Source: an uncultured Duncaniella sp. (GTDB lineage Bacteria > Bacteroidota > Bacteroidia > Bacteroidales > Muribaculaceae). Taken from it: a stretch of DNA of 64,000 bases. Below the pieces are notes generated by a model. That model was given only the letters and a program-made list of their open reading frames with translations, was not told the origin of the DNA and did no database searches. The stretch covers positions 1-64,000 of the forward strand of contig CAJUIX010000013.1 in the NCBI GenBank assembly GCA_910586665.1. Direction: 5' to 3'. How positions within the stretch are numbered: the stretch's first letter is position 1; every line of letters begins with the position of its first letter. The translations under genes were made by a program, and so were the position numbers. Positions 61,168 to 64,000 of this stretch are shown here, piece by piece.

Positions 61168-62898
61168 ATGAAAACATTTGAAGAACTCGGTGTCAGCGAG
61201 CCGCTCCGCAAGGCTGTGGAGGAACTCGGCTTTGAATCCCCGATGCCCGTCCAGGAAAGGGTGATACCACGTCTGCTCGGTGACGCCAACGACATAATAG
61301 CCCTTGCCCAGACCGGCACGGGCAAGACTGCGGCCTTTGGTCTGCCGGTGCTCCAGCGTATCGACTCGAAAATCCATCGCCCGCAGGCGCTCATACTCTC
61401 CCCGACGCGCGAACTCTGCTTGCAGATAGGCAGTGACCTCGCCGACTTCTCGCGCTACATACCCGACGTAAAAGTGCTCCCCGTCTACGGCGGCTCGAGC
61501 ATCGAGAGCCAGATCAGGATGCTGAAGAAGGGTGTGCAGATCATAGTCGCTACTCCCGGCCGCCTCATCGACCTGATAAAGCGCGGTGTGGTGAAGCTCG
61601 ACGACGTCCATACCGTCGTGCTCGACGAGGCCGACGAGATGCTCAACATGGGCTTCCTCGAATCGCTCGAGGAGATACTTTCCTACGTCCCCCAGGAGCG
61701 CAAGATGCTCCTCTTCTCGGCCACCATGCCTGCCGACATCCTGAAAATAGCCAAGCGCTACATGAAGGACTATGAGGAAATTGTCGTGGGTTCCCGCAAC
61801 GAGGGTGCCGAGAACGTGCGCCACATATATTATATGGTAAACGCCCGCGACAAGTATCTCGCCCTCAAACGTGTGGTGGACAACTCCCCCGGCATCTATG
61901 CAATCATCTTCTGCCGCACGCGCCGCGACACCCAGGAGATTGCCGACAACCTTATCCGCGACGGTTACAATGCCGAGGCGCTCCACGGAGACCTCTCGCA
62001 GCAGCAGCGCGACATTGTGATGAAGAAGTTTCGCGACAAGGTGGTGTCGATGCTCGTCGCTACCGATGTTGCCGCCCGCGGACTCGATGTCGACAATCTG
62101 ACACACGTCATAAACTACGGTCTCCCCGACGACACAGCCGTCTACACCCACCGCTCGGGCCGTACAGGCCGCGCCGGCAAGTCGGGAGTGTCAATTGCTA
62201 TCATCCATTCTCGCGAGAAAGGACGCCTGCGCGAAATCGAGCGTATCATAGGCAAGAAATTCGAGCATAAGGAGGTCCCGACGCCCGAACATATAATCGA
62301 GAAGCAGCTCTACAACCTCGCCGACCGCATCGAGCGCGTGAAGGTGAGCGAGGAGGAGATAGCCCGCTACCTTCCGGGCATCTCCCGCAAGCTCGAATGG
62401 CTCTCGGAGGAGGATCTGCTCAAGAGGGTGATTTCACTGGAGTTCAACCGCCTGCTCGATTACTACAAAGATGCCCCCAAGATTGACTTCATCGACGCCA
62501 AGCCTGAGAAGGAGGATAGGAGGGGGCGCAAGGGTGAACGCAAAAGCGAGCACGAGCGCCCGCGCAACGACAAGGAGAAGGACCGCCGCACGGCGGAGCG
62601 CGGTTTCGAGCGCGTATACATCAATGTCGGAAAGCGCGACGGCTTCTTTGCCGGCAACCTCATCGAAATGCTCAACAAACTCATCACCGGCAAGCGTGTC
62701 GACGTCGGCCGCATAGACCTCCTCCCCGGCTACTCGCTCTTTGACGTGAAGAAGAGCGACGCCCGCAAGGTGGTGGGAGCCCTGACAGGGGCCGACTTCT
62801 ACGGTAAGCGCATCCACAGCGAGATTGCCGACGCTGACCGCGACTATTCGAAGATTTCCGACAAGCGCAAGGGTGGCAAGGCCAAAAAGCAGTCCTGA
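61168..62898 (+). CDS. DEAD-box RNA helicase with DbpA-type RNA-binding domain
   Basis: 576 residues. All helicase motifs are present: AQTGTGKT (motif I), PTRELCLQ (Ia), LDEADEM (II, DEAD), SATMP (III), ARGLDVD (V) and HRSGRTGRAG (VI). A Lys/Arg/Glu-rich segment (about 440-480) leads to a DbpA-type RNA-recognition fold (about 485-555: RVYINVGKRDGFFAGNLIEM, GRIDLLPGYSLFDV). This combination matches CsdA/DeaD- or DbpA-like proteins that assist ribosome assembly or mRNA remodelling. It follows the EnvC-like gene by 49 bp. Confidence 0.94.
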   Translation: MKTFEELGVSEPLRKAVEELGFESPMPVQERVIPRLLGDANDIIALAQTGTGKTAAFGLPVLQRIDSKIHRPQALILSPTRELCLQIGSDLADFSRYIPDVKVLPVYGGSSIESQIRMLKKGVQIIVATPGRLIDLIKRGVVKLDDVHTVVLDEADEMLNMGFLESLEEILSYVPQERKMLLFSATMPADILKIAKRYMKDYEEIVVGSRNEGAENVRHIYYMVNARDKYLALKRVVDNSPGIYAIIFCRTRRDTQEIADNLIRDGYNAEALHGDLSQQQRDIVMKKFRDKVVSMLVATDVAARGLDVDNLTHVINYGLPDDTAVYTHRSGRTGRAGKSGVSIAIIHSREKGRLREIERIIGKKFEHKEVPTPEHIIEKQLYNLADRIERVKVSEEEIARYLPGISRKLEWLSEEDLLKRVISLEFNRLLDYYKDAPKIDFIDAKPEKEDRRGRKGERKSEHERPRNDKEKDRRTAERGFERVYINVGKRDGFFAGNLIEMLNKLITGKRVDVGRIDLLPGYSLFDVKKSDARKVVGALTGADFYGKRIHSEIADADRDYSKISDKRKGGKAKKQS

Positions 62899-62956
62899 TT
62901 AAACTTGTGCTTTGGGCAGGAGTCTAATATTTTATACACCCAAAAGACTTACAGGT

Positions 62957-63586
62957 ATGAAGAAGTACATATTAAGCATAGCCGTATTGCTCGGGTCGCT
63001 GACCGGCATGGCACAGACAGAGGCTGCCGACCTCTTCACCTCGGCACCCCAGGGCATATTCCCCCTCCTGGACCAGAATACCCGCCTCGACATGGTTGAC
63101 TACTTCAAAAACAACATGAGCAAGGCATCGCAGAACGCCCTCGGCGGCCGCTCGATGATCACAGAGCTGACTCCCGAGTCCGTCACCGTCAAGATGACTG
63201 ACTCCTCGGCCATACAGCTTGTGAGTCTCAAAGGCTCGAAGGGGAACATCATAGCTGTGATAAGCACCGTGGCCACTCCGGGGCTCGACTCGTCGATAAA
63301 GTTCTACGATGCCGACTGGGCGCCGCTCCCCGCCGAGAAGATATTCACCAAGCCCGGCTGGAAGGAGTGGCTCACGGACAGCGGTCGTGCCAACGAGGAT
63401 GAAGTCACCATGCAGGTGCCCTTCATGCTTGCCTCTTACCGCCTCGACCCCTCCACATCCAGGCTCACCCTGACCAACAACCTCTCCAAGTTTCTCGACA
63501 AGGAGATATATGACGATATATCCTCCTACCTCCGCCCGGAACTGACCTACGTCTGGACCGGCAAGAACTTCAACTTGCAGAAGTAG
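62957..63586 (+). CDS. DUF3256 exported protein
   Basis: 209 residues from the ATG at 62957. Signal peptide (LSIAVLLGSLTGMAQ) followed by a DUF3256-like domain: DLFTSAPQGIFPLLDQNTRL, DMVDYFKNNM, ITELTPESVTVKMTDSS and LRPELTYVWTG at the end. The family is known only from Bacteroidota and has no assigned function. Probably periplasmic. Follows the helicase by 58 bp and is followed by a nested inverted repeat. Confidence 0.85.
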   Translation: MKKYILSIAVLLGSLTGMAQTEAADLFTSAPQGIFPLLDQNTRLDMVDYFKNNMSKASQNALGGRSMITELTPESVTVKMTDSSAIQLVSLKGSKGNIIAVISTVATPGLDSSIKFYDADWAPLPAEKIFTKPGWKEWLTDSGRANEDEVTMQVPFMLASYRLDPSTSRLTLTNNLSKFLDKEIYDDISSYLRPELTYVWTGKNFNLQK

Positions 63587-63594
63587 ATAAAAAT

Positions 63595-63690
63595 CTCTCC
63601 CGCTCCGAGTGGCGTTGTGCTCCGACCTTTAAATTGGCAAGCTGCGAGAAAGGTCTTTGTTAGTGGAGATTGACGCCCGGAGCGGGAGAG
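63595..63690. repeat. Nested inverted repeats, possible structured RNA
   Basis: CTCTCCCGCTCCG (63595-63607) and CGGAGCGGGAGAG (63678-63690) are perfect 13-bp inverse complements, with a second perfect 7-bp pair inside: GACCTTT (63624-63630) and AAAGGTC (63649-63655). No T-run follows, so it is not a plain terminator. Located 8 bp after the DUF3256 stop. Confidence 0.6.
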
Positions 63691-63709
63691 TGAAGAAGTA
63701 TCGTTTGTA

Positions 63710-63787
63710 GAGTTTAAATTCTTTGCTCTATACTTAAATTCTTTATACTTCGAATCCTCTATACTCTATACTTTAAACTCTATACTT
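63710..63787. repeat. 7-nt array 2 with inverted ends
   Basis: Units of the TCTATAC/TTTAAAC type, several in exact 7-nt phase between 63753 and 63787, less regular before. GAGTTTAAA (63710-63718) and TTTAAACTC (63772-63780) are inverse complements. It ends 10 bp before the stop codon of the next gene. Compare the array at 9791-9860. Confidence 0.7.
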
Positions 63788-63797
63788 AAAGAAAAAA

Positions 63798-64000
63798 CTA
63801 CCGCTTGCGGTTGCGCACGGAGCGGACCGCGCTTGAGGAGCTTGAGGCTTTCGGAGCCTTGGGCTTCTTGACTTTTGCGGGTTTGGCTTTGCGGGCGCTC
63901 GAATTGCCGCGCTTGGAGCGGCTGCTGCGGCTCACGGTCTGCTTGATGTCGGCTGCGGCCTCGTCAAGCTCTGTGCCCTCGGCTGCTGCGGCAGCTGCGA
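63798..64000 (-). CDS. Basic Ala/Lys/Ser-rich protein, C-terminal part
   Basis: Open reading frame reaching the window edge, so its start is not seen. The visible 66 residues are Ala-rich at first (AAAAAEGTELDEAAADIKQT), then a basic, Ser/Pro/Lys-rich tail (VKKPKAPKASSSSS) ending VRNRKR before a TAG stop. Such tails occur in histone-H1-like proteins, HU-family proteins with extensions and ribosome-associated proteins; the missing N-terminal part decides. Convergent with the DUF3256 gene. Confidence 0.65.
   Translation of the reverse strand, partial: AAAAAAEGTELDEAAADIKQTVSRSSRSKRGNSSARKAKPAKVKKPKAPKASSSSSAVRSVRNRKR

Overview
The window looks like a chromosomal segment of a GC-rich member of the Bacteroidales, most plausibly Muribaculaceae-like. 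Several genes have upstream TTTG-N19/20-TAnnTTTG promoters, the Bacteroidota sigma factor signature, and Shine-Dalgarno sequences are largely absent. The protein families are also typical of the phylum: DUF1573, DUF3256, DUF4105/Lnb, DUF4292, DUF5689, DUF6359, PorX, PorW, OstA-like proteins, a long SecA and lipoproteins with short lipoboxes. The genus is inference. No rRNA, tRNA, CRISPR array, transposase or prophage gene was seen.

Layout. 0.2-4.3 kb: a secreted prolyl oligopeptidase, a lipoprotein and an MBL-fold hydrolase. 4.6-15.7 kb, mostly minus strand: a charged unknown protein, ROK sugar kinase, BamE-like lipoprotein, aminotransferase, GlmU-like sugar nucleotidyltransferase, SPOR lipoprotein, threonine deaminase, thioredoxin, BirA, TsaE, a TlpA-like protein and PorX. 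16.1-19.4 kb: PorW, a type IX secretion lipoprotein next to PorX. 19.6-25.5 kb: a PSD-like, pyruvoyl-type decarboxylase divergent from an operon of GadC-like antiporter, MFS transporter and DcaP-like porin. 25.7-33.4 kb: a GH8 glycosidase, a candidate small RNA, a DUF1573/DUF1573/MeaB operon, a His/Lys-rich lipoprotein, a HepT/MntA toxin-antitoxin pair and malic enzyme. 33.7-42.5 kb: a five-gene operon of exonuclease/phosphatase-family hydrolase, cytidylate-kinase-like protein, TonB-dependent receptor and two OB-fold surface lipoproteins, read here as a possible nucleic-acid scavenging system. 43.3-55.4 kb, minus strand: SurA-like, OstA-like, MutL, Lnb, a degenerate alkaline-phosphatase-like protein and SecA, largely an envelope-biogenesis run. 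56.6-63.6 kb, plus strand: dUTPase, TPR protein, DUF4292 lipoprotein, EnvC-like protein, DEAD-box helicase with a DbpA-type tail, and a DUF3256 protein. The window ends inside a basic, Ala/Lys-rich protein.

The most unusual content is non-coding. Two paralogous four-helix-bundle 'suffix' genes (42.6 and 55.7 kb) are each followed, within 2-9 bp of the stop codon, by an imperfect palindrome of about 150 bp built from strictly 9-nt-phased degenerate units. The second gene has another such array just upstream. Related 7-nt arrays lie at 9.8 and 63.7 kb. A separate family of 43-bp imperfect palindromes (CCCCAGG...CCTGGGG) flanked by small GGCTC hairpins occurs at three sites (four cores), and a third family centred on GGGACGC palindromes occurs at several gene ends.
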